Of a stretch of 64,000 nt of DNA, positions 34,993 through 43,132 are shown piece after piece. Position 1 is the stretch's first letter. Every line of letters begins with the position of its first letter. A model generated the notes under the pieces. The model saw only the letters and a program-made list of their open reading frames with translations. It did not search any database and was not told the origin of the DNA. A program made the position numbers and the translations under genes. The DNA is from Candidatus Defluviibacterium haderslevense (GTDB lineage: Bacteria > Bacteroidota > Bacteroidia > Chitinophagales > Saprospiraceae). The stretch covers positions 2,555,501-2,619,500 of the forward strand of contig JADJRL010000003.1 in assembly GCA_016712225.1 (NCBI GenBank), read 5' to 3'.

Positions 34993-35810
34993 TAAATTTA
35001 GAAAAGGATTTAGTGTTTTTTGATGTAGAAACTACGGGATTACACGTTATTCGGGATCGAATTCTACAATTGGCTATGATCAAATATTCCAAGAAGAATG
35101 GCCCAGTAGAAGAAATGATGATGTTAATTAATCCGGGGATACCCATTTCAGAGGAAGCCATGAGGATACATGGGATAACTCCTGCAGATTTAGTTAATAA
35201 ACCTGTTTTTGCACAAGTGGCTCAAAAAATCTTTGATTTTATTGGAGATGCCGATTTGGCTGGTTATAACTCTAATCGATTTGATATTCCGATACTCATG
35301 GAGGAGCTTGCCAGATGTGGATTTGATCTGGAAATTGAAAAGCGCCGACAAATTGATGTGCAGCGGATATTCTATAAAATGGAACCCAGAACTTTGAAAG
35401 CCGCCTATCAATTTTATTGTGGAGCACCATTAGAAGGGGCGCATGACGCTTTGGAAGATGTTCGTGCAACGATTAAAGTATTGGAAGGCCAATTAGAAAA
35501 GTATGAATCTACACCCTTTGAGAATGAAGATGGAACGGTCATTGAACAAGCCATTAAAAATGATGTACAATCCTTGCATGACTTCACCAATGATATGAAA
35601 ACGCTAGATGCGACACAGCGTTTGAAATTCAACGAAAAAGGAGAAATCGTATTTAATTTTGGAAAATATATAGGACAGGTGGCTGACAAAGTACTCTATG
35701 AGGATAGGAATTACTACCATTGGATCCAGGAGAAAGAATTTTCATTTCAATTAAAGAAAATAGTTAAACAGTTACTCAAAGATTACGAGCAGAAATTAGC
35801 TAAAAAATAG
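34989..35810 (+). CDS. DnaQ-like 3'-5' exonuclease
   Basis: 273 residues. The DEDDh nuclease motifs are all visible: ExoI FFDVETTGL, ExoII YNSNRFDIPIL and ExoIII HDALEDV. A C-terminal region (FNFGKYIGQ, YYHWIQEKEFSF) resembles the accessory domain found in Bacteroidota exonucleases of the polymerase III epsilon/ExoX type. It probably degrades single-stranded or mismatched 3' ends. It is coupled to doxX by a four-base overlap. Confidence 0.93.
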   Translation: MINLEKDLVFFDVETTGLHVIRDRILQLAMIKYSKKNGPVEEMMMLINPGIPISEEAMRIHGITPADLVNKPVFAQVAQKIFDFIGDADLAGYNSNRFDIPILMEELARCGFDLEIEKRRQIDVQRIFYKMEPRTLKAAYQFYCGAPLEGAHDALEDVRATIKVLEGQLEKYESTPFENEDGTVIEQAIKNDVQSLHDFTNDMKTLDATQRLKFNEKGEIVFNFGKYIGQVADKVLYEDRNYYHWIQEKEFSFQLKKIVKQLLKDYEQKLAKK

Positions 35811-35884
35811 ATGTTAGAAGATTCATACTAATGGAGAACTTTTAAAGTATTTAGTTCGTTAACTTATTAAATTAAATTGTCGAT

Positions 35885-36628
35885 ATGAGATTGATTTTAT
35901 TATTATTTATGGTGGTTGGTGGTTCATTTTTGAGATGCAGTATGCCGCATCATCAGGATGAGTTTTTTGGAGATGTTGAGTTTGTTTTTAAAGGAAGGTA
36001 TGTTAATGAACCTTTGGTCATGGGTAAAAATTATTCTTACTTCGATCAATCACTCATCAATTTTACAAAATCTGAATTTTTCATCAGCCAATTAAAACTT
36101 AAGAGTGCAAGCCATGAACACCTTCTTACTGATATTGCCTTTATTTCTTTAACAGAAAGTCATGCGACAATTGAGCTATCTGAAGCTGGATATAAACTTA
36201 AATTTAGTCATATTCCGGTAGATCAATATAGTGTATTGAGTTTTGGTATTGGCGTGCCATCCAATTTAAATTCAAAAAACCCTTCACAATTTGATATAAA
36301 TCATCCATTGGGTGAGGGAAGTCATTATTGGTCTGGATGGAAGAGTTATATTTTTTCAAAAACTGAAGGTGTTATGACTAATGGTACAGATGCCACCAAT
36401 TTTGCCTACCATTCCGGATTTGATTCAGCTTATCGCTCTTTTGAATTCCAAAAAAATATAACCGTTAAAGCAAATGAGACCACTCAAATAGTTGTAGAAA
36501 TGGATCATCAAAGACAATTCGGGACTTCGACACAGTTTGTAAATATTGCTCAGGATCCGATTTTTCACGATGGGGGGCCGTTTATGATTACGTTTATGAA
36601 TAACTATCAGTCTAGTATTCATTTATAG
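35885..36628 (+). CDS. MbnP-like lipoprotein
   Basis: 247 residues. The signal ends in a lipobox (SFLRC, Cys near residue 18), so the mature protein is membrane-anchored on the periplasmic or outer face. The body matches the MbnP family: NPSQFDINHPLGEG followed by HYWSGWKSYIFSKTEG is the family's conserved Trp/Tyr block. MbnP proteins are copper-associated and are modified at a tryptophan by a partner di-haem enzyme. That partner is encoded 5 bases downstream. Confidence 0.85.
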   Translation: MRLILLLFMVVGGSFLRCSMPHHQDEFFGDVEFVFKGRYVNEPLVMGKNYSYFDQSLINFTKSEFFISQLKLKSASHEHLLTDIAFISLTESHATIELSEAGYKLKFSHIPVDQYSVLSFGIGVPSNLNSKNPSQFDINHPLGEGSHYWSGWKSYIFSKTEGVMTNGTDATNFAYHSGFDSAYRSFEFQKNITVKANETTQIVVEMDHQRQFGTSTQFVNIAQDPIFHDGGPFMITFMNNYQSSIHL

Positions 36629-36633
36629 TTTAT

Positions 36634-37734
36634 ATGTTATTTAGGAATTATCATTTAGTGTTGTTGCTGGTTATGGGGATTGTATTTTACAATTGCCATG
36701 AAGATAAACCCTTAGATCATGATGATTTGACCCAAATAACATATGATCCTAAGGAATATGTTGTCCAGATTCCATATGGATTACAAGAATTGCCAAAGAT
36801 ATTAGATAATCCAATGACCTATGCAGGTGTTCAGTTGGGTAGACATTTGTTTTATGATCCTATCTTATCATCAGATTCTACGTTATCATGTTCTAGTTGT
36901 CACAATCCAAGATTAGCCTTTACTGATGGTCAGGCTTTTAGTAAAGGGGTTAATGGTCAGATTGGTACAAGAAGTTCGATGTCTTTATTGAACGTCGCCT
37001 ATTTTACCAAAGGATTATTTTGGGATGGCAGATCAAAGACACTTGAAACTCAGGCTTTAGAACCGGTTAAGAATCCAATTGAATTGCATGAAGAATGGCC
37101 AAATGTGATTCATAAATTTAAGCGACATCCTGATTATCCTAGGATGTTTCGTGAAGCTTTCGGGATTAGCTCTAAAACAGAAATCACCCAAGAATTGGCT
37201 GCTAAGGCCATAGCCCAATTTGAACGAATATTATTGACCGGAGGAAATAGTCTTTATGCCAAGCAACTTAGGGGCGAGATATTTTTTGATTTAGATCAAC
37301 AACAAGGTATGGATATGTTTTTTAACAGTGATCCTTCATTACCTGATGCTCAGTGTGGTCATTGTCATTCAGCACCAACCTTCTCTGCTAATGATTATTT
37401 CAACAACGGGTTGGATACGGTAAACAATCTAGCAGATTTTAAAGATAAGGGAAGGGGTGCGGTTACCGGAATATTATTGGATAATGGCAGATTCAAAGCG
37501 CCAACATTATTTAATATAGAATTATCGGCTCCATATATGCATGATGGAAGATTCAAGACTTTAGATGAAGTCATGGATCATTATACAGGACAAGTTAAGC
37601 GGGTTGCCAATATTGACCCTAATGTTGCCAATCTCAGGATAAATACGCGTCAGCGAAAACAGGTGATGGCTTTCATCAAGACCTTGGTTGACACTACTTA
37701 TTTACAAAATCCGGATGTTTTGAGCCCTTTTTGA
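36634..37734 (+). CDS. Di-haem cytochrome c peroxidase/MauG family (MbnH-like)
   Basis: 366 residues. A lipobox (FYNC) anchors it. There are two c-type haem sites: CSSCH near nt 36890 and CGHCH near nt 37355. Family landmarks are LGRHLFYDPILSSDSTLSCSSCH read in pieces, LAFTDGQAFSKG, NVAYFTKGLFWDGR and the C-terminal APYMHDGRFKTLDEVMDHY. MauG-like enzymes oxidise a partner protein using hydrogen peroxide or oxygen. The pairing with the MbnP-like gene immediately upstream indicates an MbnH-type role rather than simple peroxide detoxification. Confidence 0.9.
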   Translation: MLFRNYHLVLLLVMGIVFYNCHEDKPLDHDDLTQITYDPKEYVVQIPYGLQELPKILDNPMTYAGVQLGRHLFYDPILSSDSTLSCSSCHNPRLAFTDGQAFSKGVNGQIGTRSSMSLLNVAYFTKGLFWDGRSKTLETQALEPVKNPIELHEEWPNVIHKFKRHPDYPRMFREAFGISSKTEITQELAAKAIAQFERILLTGGNSLYAKQLRGEIFFDLDQQQGMDMFFNSDPSLPDAQCGHCHSAPTFSANDYFNNGLDTVNNLADFKDKGRGAVTGILLDNGRFKAPTLFNIELSAPYMHDGRFKTLDEVMDHYTGQVKRVANIDPNVANLRINTRQRKQVMAFIKTLVDTTYLQNPDVLSPF

Positions 37735-38017
37735 TTTTTTTTCATCTTTTTTTCAATTTTTTTCAAAATAAATGGACCTAAAAAATAGTTTTTTGGGAAC
37801 ATTCAAGTAGGTATTTTTAAATTGTATTATTTTATAATATTGAAATACAGTATTTTATATATTATTATTTAGTAATATTAAAATAAATTATATATGATAC
37901 AAGCCTTTTTTTGTACTTGTGGGCGGAAAAATAATGTCGGATCATTGTACTGTGATTGTAGACAAAGGGAAGAAATACAATCAAAATGCTGGTAAAAGTA
38001 TCAGCGACCGTAAATTC

Positions 38018-38089
38018 GGATATGTTCATGGGATTATAATTTGTTAATAGGAAGTTGCGCCAAGATTGTGCAACTTCTATTAACAAATT
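38018..38089 (+). repeat. 23-bp direct repeat copy 1 plus long hairpin
   Basis: The repeat occupies 38018-38040 (starts GGATATGTTCATGGG). The hairpin that follows pairs 38038-38058 with 38070-38089 (arms AATTTGTTAATAG and GAAGTTGC), with one bulged G. Confidence 0.8.
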
Positions 38090-38148
38090 TTCACAGAGCA
38101 TCTAGATTGATTAAAGATTCATGAGATTTATAAAAGTTAAGCTAGTTT

Positions 38149-38199
38149 GGATATGTTCATGGGATTATAATAGCCAGTTGTTGCCTTCAACTGGCTATT
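38149..38199 (+). repeat. 23-bp direct repeat copy 2 plus hairpin
   Basis: An exact second copy lies at 38149-38171, 131 bp after the first. It runs into a perfect 12-bp stem, AATAGCCAGTTG (38169-38180) with CAACTGGCTATT (38188-38199). The stem sequence differs from that of copy 1, but its position relative to the repeat is the same. Confidence 0.8.
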
Positions 38200-38253
38200 T
38201 CCTTTAAAAAGAGTTAATTTTTTCGGATAAACCTATTTCAAAACGAAAAACAG

Positions 38254-38286
38254 AAGTCCTGCCTTAAACGGCGGGACTTTTTTTTT
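38254..38286 (+). terminator. Rho-independent terminator with no assigned gene
   Basis: AAGTCCTGCC (38254-38263), a six-base loop, GGCGGGACTT (38270-38279, one G-T pair) and a T run to 38286. The nearest upstream coding gene ends 520 bp earlier, so a non-coding or very small transcript may end here. Confidence 0.8.
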
Positions 38287-38353
38287 GGGAGGTATTTAAA
38301 GACCTTTTTTCATCTATGTAAATACATAAGCTTACAACAATGAATAAATAATC

Positions 38354-38369
38354 TACGAAATACTTCGTA
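38354..38369 (+). promoter_or_regulatory. BlaI-type operator on the Prc protease promoter
   Basis: TACGAAATACTTCGTA has the same TACGAA-N4-TTCGTA pattern as the two operators before blaI. Its right arm coincides with the -33 position relative to the -7 element at 38387. Confidence 0.78.
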
Positions 38370-38386
38370 ACAATAAAATAAAATCA

Positions 38387-38395
38387 TACTTTTGC
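38387..38395 (+). promoter_or_regulatory. -7 element of the Prc protease gene
   Basis: TACTTTTGC fits TAnnTTTGC. With 19-bp spacing the -33 position reads TTCG, part of the operator at 38354-38369. Confidence 0.65.
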
Positions 38396-38494
38396 ACCAA
38401 CATTCAGGGTTTATAAAGATAAACGATGCATTTTGGTTAAATAATTCAAAAATGTTAAGATTCGGTGTAATCGATTTCTTTAAATGAATGTTAT

Positions 38495-40615
38495 ATGTCT
38501 TATTCAATAAAAATGGAAAAAAAAATGAATTCTAAAAAAAGTTGGTTTTTGTTAATACCCCTCATTGTATTCGTTGCGTATTTCTCTGGCCACTGCAAGC
38601 AAATAGGCGAACCTACTACAAAAGAAGCTGCCATATTGCAATTGATTTATAAGCAATCTCAGAATTATCATTACAATCCGCCTATTGTTGATGATAAGTT
38701 TTCTTCAAAAGCATTTGATGAATATATGGAAAATTTGGATCCGGGAAAACGTTTTCTTACTAAAAAGGATATCAAAACCCTTGAACCCTATCGAGAATTA
38801 ATAGATGATCATTTTAAAGAAGGCAACATTGAATTTTTTGAAAAATCATTAACATTGATACTTGATGCTACTGCCCGATCAGAAAGTTATTATAAGGAAT
38901 TTATAGATCAACCAGTAAGTTTTGACAAAGAAGAATCCCTTGAGATCGATCCTGAAAAACGCAAATGGCCTGAGAATGAAAGTGAATTAAAAGATTATTG
39001 GAGGAAATCCATTAAATATGAATTATTGAGTCGGTATTATGACGATCTGAAGACTTTAGAAAAGGATAAAAAAACCAGATCTGTAGATTCGATTCTGTAC
39101 GATGCCCGCAAGGACGTGAAAGAAATGATGGATGCATGGTATAAGAGAATGGCAAGTTTACAGCGGTTAGATCGTTTTGAAATTTTTGCAAATACCCTTA
39201 TACATTTATATGACCCGCATACTGACTATTTAACACCAAAACAAAAAGAAGATTTCAATATAAATATGTCCGGGAAATTAGAAGGCATTGGAGCACGCCT
39301 TCAAACTGAAAAAGAATATACCAAGGTGAGTTCTATCGTCCCTGGTGGTCCTGCCTGGAAGCAAAAGGAATTGGAAGCTAATGATATCATCATGGGCGTA
39401 CAACAAGATAAAATGGAAATGGTCGATATTAAAGGGATGGTAATCGATGATGTGGTAAAACAAATTCGTGGAAAAAAAGGAACTAAAGTTACGCTGAAGG
39501 TTAAAAAATCAGACGGTAATATTAAAGAAATCACGATAGTACGAGATGAAGTCATCATGGATGAAGGATTCGCACGTTCTGCATTTATAGATGTAGATAG
39601 TGTATTATCCAATGTAGGATATATTAAATTACCAAAATTCTATGCTGACTTTGATAATCCTAATGGCACCAGCTGTTCCAGAGATGTCGCTAAAGAATTG
39701 AAGAAATTAAAAGCGGAAGGAGCAACAAGTGTGATTCTTGATCTTCGATATAATGGGGGAGGTTCACTTCAGGAAGTTGTAGAAATGTCCGGTTTGTTTT
39801 TTGAGCAAGGTCCTGTGGTTCAGGTACGCGATAGGACAAATACAAATCCATATTCAGATAATGATAGCTCGGTTGATTTTGATGGTCCGGTAGTGGTCCT
39901 GGTCAATAGCAATAGTGCATCTGCATCAGAAATAATAGCAGCTTGTCTTCAAGATTACAAACGTGCCGTTATCGTTGGTGGTGAACCAACATTTGGAAAA
40001 GGATCTGTACAACGATTCATTAATTTCGATCGGATTCCTGGTAATGATCAATTTAAACCATTGGGAGATATGAAAATCACCATTCAAAAATATTATCGGG
40101 TCAATGGTGGGTCAGTACAATTGAAAGGTGTAGAACCAGATGTTATACTACCTGATATTTATTCTGAAATTGATAATGGTGAGAAGGAATATGAGCATCC
40201 AATGCCTTATGATGTTATAGACAAGAAAGAGGTCAATCAGAATACCTATGTTATCTCAAATATTGAAGAAATTAAGGCTAAAAGTAAACAGAGAATCAAG
40301 TCAGATTCTACGTTTACACTGATCACAGAACAAGCTAAAAAACTAAAAGAAATGCGTGACCAGACGGTGTATTCCTTAAACTTCAATACCTATAAATCTA
40401 CTATGGATAAGCGCAAAGAAGAGGCAAAGAAATTCGATAAAATAGGAACCGGAGAATTACCTGATTTGAAATCAAGTAATATCAAAGAAGACATGGCTTA
40501 TATTAATGTAGATTCGTCCAGAATCGGAAGAAATGAAGATTTCTTAAAAAACATTCGTAAAGACTTGCAGATCTATGAATCTGTTAGAATCTTAAAAGAC
40601 GTTCAGAAAAAATAA
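38495..40615 (+). CDS. prc: Carboxy-terminal processing (tail-specific) protease, S41A family
   Basis: 706 residues from ATG 38495; ATGs at 38513 and 38525 are alternatives. An N-terminal signal segment (WFLLIPLIVFVAYFSGHC) suggests export, possibly as a lipoprotein. The N-terminal lobe (DEYMENLDPGKRFL) and length match E. coli Prc/Tsp. A PDZ domain (GIGARLQTEKEYTKVSSIVPGGPAWK, read in parts) is at about residues 255-345. The S41 core shows the nucleophile in NSNSASASEI and the general-base lysine in PTFGKGSVQ. It degrades misfolded or C-terminally exposed envelope proteins. The promoter carries a BlaI-type operator, linking it to the operon at 29315. Confidence 0.93.
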   Translation: MSYSIKMEKKMNSKKSWFLLIPLIVFVAYFSGHCKQIGEPTTKEAAILQLIYKQSQNYHYNPPIVDDKFSSKAFDEYMENLDPGKRFLTKKDIKTLEPYRELIDDHFKEGNIEFFEKSLTLILDATARSESYYKEFIDQPVSFDKEESLEIDPEKRKWPENESELKDYWRKSIKYELLSRYYDDLKTLEKDKKTRSVDSILYDARKDVKEMMDAWYKRMASLQRLDRFEIFANTLIHLYDPHTDYLTPKQKEDFNINMSGKLEGIGARLQTEKEYTKVSSIVPGGPAWKQKELEANDIIMGVQQDKMEMVDIKGMVIDDVVKQIRGKKGTKVTLKVKKSDGNIKEITIVRDEVIMDEGFARSAFIDVDSVLSNVGYIKLPKFYADFDNPNGTSCSRDVAKELKKLKAEGATSVILDLRYNGGGSLQEVVEMSGLFFEQGPVVQVRDRTNTNPYSDNDSSVDFDGPVVVLVNSNSASASEIIAACLQDYKRAVIVGGEPTFGKGSVQRFINFDRIPGNDQFKPLGDMKITIQKYYRVNGGSVQLKGVEPDVILPDIYSEIDNGEKEYEHPMPYDVIDKKEVNQNTYVISNIEEIKAKSKQRIKSDSTFTLITEQAKKLKEMRDQTVYSLNFNTYKSTMDKRKEEAKKFDKIGTGELPDLKSSNIKEDMAYINVDSSRIGRNEDFLKNIRKDLQIYESVRILKDVQKK

Positions 40616-40667
40616 TATTCCTTTAATAAAATATTGGATTACAAATCAATTCCAAAATCAGTAAAGA

Positions 40668-40708
40668 GAAGGTCGTATGTTGTAAAATATACGGCCTTCG
40701 TTTTTTTT
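40668..40708 (+). terminator. Rho-independent terminator of prc
   Basis: GAAGGTCGTAT (40668-40678) pairs with ATACGGCCTTC (40689-40699, one G-T pair), followed by eight T. Confidence 0.88.
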
Positions 40709-41182
40709 AAAAAGAAATGATTGAGTTTGGTTATACTTTAGAAAAGAGTTATTTAAGGCTCATTTATGATAACAATTTAGTTCTGTATTATTGATTATAA
40801 TTTTTCATTTTTATTATTAGGATTTCAAAATGAAGGATGAATGAACAACTTCAAATTATTTTCAAAGTTATAAACGACCAGTCATTTATTAGGGGTAGTT
40901 CCTCTCACTAACCATTTTTTTGATAAAAACCTTGGCCTATCTTGACTATTGGGCTGATATTCCATACTACGTCATTCCGGATGGTTTACAAGCAGTCGGG
41001 ATAGTGGTTCATGTAGTATCTAAGATATTTCAAGGTACTATGACTTGATGTAGTTTATTTCCATCAGTTTAAAGCTTATTTTAGTTAGTGTATTATTAAT
41101 GATTAGTTAGATAATCCATATACTAAAATTCATAAGTAAGTTCCCACAGCTTAACTCGTCATGGACGAAACATGTTCCAGGG

Positions 41183-41225
41183 CTTAACCACGACTTATCC
41201 ACGGCTTATCCACGACTTATCCACG
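41183..41225 (+). repeat. Four tandem 11-bp repeats with DnaA-box-like cores
   Basis: The unit is CTTATCCACGR, repeated with starts at about 41183, 41194, 41205 and 41216. The last three contain TTATCCACG, eight of nine bases of the DnaA box TTATCCACA; the first reads TTAACCACG. The 11-bp period puts them on one helix face. Confidence 0.7.
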
Positions 41226-41230
41226 TTTGT

Positions 41231-41251
41231 TGTCTTGTCCTAAAATAGCTA
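41231..41251 (+). repeat. Duplicated 21-bp IS3 left-end fragment
   Basis: Identical to the first 21 bases of the IS3 element that begins at 41252 (TGTCTTGTCCTAAAATAGC followed by TA), placed head to tail directly before it. Confidence 0.8.
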
Positions 41252-41344
41252 TGTCTTGTCCTAAAATAGCTATACAGGTTAATAAATAAATCCTAAAATG
41301 ACTATGCAAATATAATTTTTAATCCTAAGTAAGGTATACAAGGT

Positions 41345-42148
41345 TTAAAAATAGTATTTATTATAGTTTTTCCACCTTTTGGGTAATGTTTCAAATTGCA
41401 GATGAGCTTGATCAGGAGTCAAATAATCACAACTTCCATGAGGCCTTAATTCATTGTAGGCTTTAATGGAATGTTTAACAAGATTATAAGTTTGATCAAA
41501 TCCCAAATGAGTTTGATGAAGATTAAATTCAGTTTTGATAATACCATTTACTCTTTCCGCTAATGCATTTTCATAAGGATCTCCATTGTCAGTCATACTA
41601 ATTTTAATATTATGTTGATTAAGTAAATGGACATATTGATGTGAACAATATTGAGAACCTCTATCCGAATGATGAATAATGGGATGGTCATAAATTCTAT
41701 TATTTAATGCCATTCGTAAGGCCTCAACACACCCTTCTGCCTGTAAATCATTACGAAAACAGTAACCAATAATTTTTCTGGAAAAAGCATCTGTAATCAA
41801 ACTGAGATAGCCCCAATAGTTAGTTAATCTAATATAGGTAATATCACTTACCCAAACTTGTTCGGGTTTAGTTATAGTAATGTCTTTAATGAGATTGCAG
41901 TATTTTTTCATCCAGTGTTTTGAATCCGTAGTAATGGCTTTTCTTTTTCGTTGTCTTATCATTAATTTGCATTCTGAAAGTAAATCAAATAGATAATCTC
42001 TACCAATTTTTATATTGTGAGATTGAAGAGTTGGTTTTAATAAATGAAATAATTTTCTTGTACCTAGCCTAGGAAGTTGTTTCCTAATGGAAATAACTTC
42101 TTGAAGAATTATATCATCACGAATACTAATTTTTTGCTTAGTCCACAA
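41345..42148 (-). CDS. IS3-family transposase OrfB (integrase core)
   Basis: 267 residues from TTG 42148, but the frame stays open upstream across the orfA stop and reads PKIGIGRLCKLFGKTRHAFYDHL, normal OrfB N-terminal sequence seen here in part. It is therefore probably made as an OrfAB fusion by a -1 shift in the overlap around 42210-42240. The DDE core is clear: DITYIRLTNYWGYLSLITD (first Asp), HHSDRGSQYCS (second Asp) and ENALAERVNGIIKTEF (Glu). The rve domain spans about residues 110-260. Confidence 0.93.
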   Translation of the reverse strand: MWTKQKISIRDDIILQEVISIRKQLPRLGTRKLFHLLKPTLQSHNIKIGRDYLFDLLSECKLMIRQRKRKAITTDSKHWMKKYCNLIKDITITKPEQVWVSDITYIRLTNYWGYLSLITDAFSRKIIGYCFRNDLQAEGCVEALRMALNNRIYDHPIIHHSDRGSQYCSHQYVHLLNQHNIKISMTDNGDPYENALAERVNGIIKTEFNLHQTHLGFDQTYNLVKHSIKAYNELRPHGSCDYLTPDQAHLQFETLPKRWKNYNKYYF

Positions 42149-42204
42149 ATGGTCATAAAAAGCATGTCTAGTTTTGCCAAACAGTTTGCAAAGCCTTCCG
42201 ATCC

Positions 42205-42777
42205 CTATTTTAGGATTGTCTTGTTTTGTTTTAAGGACTGCTTGGCACCAGACTTTTTTCTAATATCAATGTTGAGTTGTTCTTCTGCAAGATCAATAAG
42301 TGTATTAAGAGCCTTGATTTTAAGCTCAGCTTCTTCTAGAGCCTTTTCCAAAGCTAGTTCGTTTGAGCCTATATTTTTAGTTAGATTTTTAGACATCACT
42401 TGTCCATTTAACTCACAAAGTTGGTCATTTTCATTTTTAAATTGAATAATCCAATCTCTAATTAATTTACTGTTTTTAATCCCATATGCATCTTGAACTT
42501 CTTGGATGCTCATTCTGCCTTGCTCAATGGCGCTTACAATAGTACGTTTTTGGAGCTTCGAATAGCTTTTCCGCTTGATATTGTCCTTGTAGTGAATTGA
42601 TCCGTAATCTTTCATCCATCTATCAATAGATCTTTTTCCTAATCCATATAGGTCTTGCATTTCCTTCCGTGGGTGTCCGGATTCAATATCGCTAACGATC
42701 TTTAAGATTAAACGCTTGTCATATCGACCTTGCTTTTTCCTGGTTTGGGCATTAAATTCCTGATCCTTTTGTACCAT
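42205..42777 (-). CDS. IS3-family transposase OrfA (DNA-binding)
   Basis: 190 residues. Two helix-turn-helix units are visible (RYDKRLILKIVSDIESG with KEMQDLYGLGKRSIDRWMKD, and RTIVSAIEQGRMSIQEVQDAYGI), followed by a leucine-zipper-like coiled coil (ALEKALEEAELKIKALNTLIDLAEEQL in segments). This two-HTH form is typical of the IS150-like group. It ends at TAG 42205 in a different frame from orfB. Confidence 0.9.
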   Translation of the reverse strand: MVQKDQEFNAQTRKKQGRYDKRLILKIVSDIESGHPRKEMQDLYGLGKRSIDRWMKDYGSIHYKDNIKRKSYSKLQKRTIVSAIEQGRMSIQEVQDAYGIKNSKLIRDWIIQFKNENDQLCELNGQVMSKNLTKNIGSNELALEKALEEAELKIKALNTLIDLAEEQLNIDIRKKSGAKQSLKQNKTILK

Positions 42778-42819
42778 AAACAGTTTTTTTGTGTATAGTT
42801 TTTTTAGGACGGGTCACTA

Positions 42820-43132
42820 TAATGCAGCCAGGCAGATCAAGAGCATCTCACAATGAATGATTAAGTTGACAAGCCTATACCTTGACAAATGGAAAAGAGA
42901 ATGGAAAAGATATCTTTCAGTTGGATATGACAAATGTTCTTTTGGGCTTAGATTTTAATAAACCTAATTAAATCATCGCCAATCCAAAATCAAATTTTAA
43001 TTGGTCTATACATAATTGAAAAAATTATACTCAATTAAATTAAATAGGACAAAATGAATAGAATTCTTGTATATTTGAAGAAATTGGTTTATTAAATAGA
43101 TGGATTGTTATTTTGAATCTATAAAATATAAA
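42820..43132. other. Intergenic, no gene seen
   Basis: About 310 AT-rich bases between the IS3 right end and the next gene. No promoter with good spacing and no repeat recognised. Confidence 0.4.

Larger units (their letters stand above)
37735..38353. other. Intergenic region with paired repeats, hairpins and a lone terminator
   Basis: No protein gene of normal size. It holds two copies of a 23-bp direct repeat, each followed by a hairpin (see separate entries), and a terminator at 38254. A 37-codon open frame at 37934-38047 (starts MSDHCTVIVDKGKK) runs through the first repeat; I do not consider it supported. Confidence 0.6.
40616..41251. other. Intergenic region between prc and the IS3 element
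   Basis: About 635 bp with no credible gene. It holds the prc terminator, an 11-bp tandem repeat array with DnaA-box-like cores and a duplicated fragment of the IS end, listed separately. Confidence 0.5.
41252..42816 (-). mobile_element. IS3-family insertion sequence (IS150-like group), 1565 bp
   Basis: Ends are TG...CA as in the IS3 family. The left end TGTCTTGTCCTAAAATAGC and the right end (minus strand) TGACCCGTCCTAAAAAAAC share 19 of 24 positions over the terminal repeat. A 3-bp direct repeat CTA flanks it (41249-41251 and 42817-42819). It carries orfA and orfB on the minus strand. Both look intact, so the element may be active. Confidence 0.88.

Noticed and set aside
37934..38047. 37-codon open frame starting MSDHCTVIVDKGKK
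   Set aside because: Very short, no ribosome-binding context, and its end is formed by the repeat and hairpin; the second repeat copy has a stop just before the same reading.
41183..41225. Replication origin
   Set aside because: DnaA-box-like repeats alone are not enough; no dnaA, no adjacent AT-rich unwinding pattern was established, and strand skew could not be computed. Kept only as a finding.
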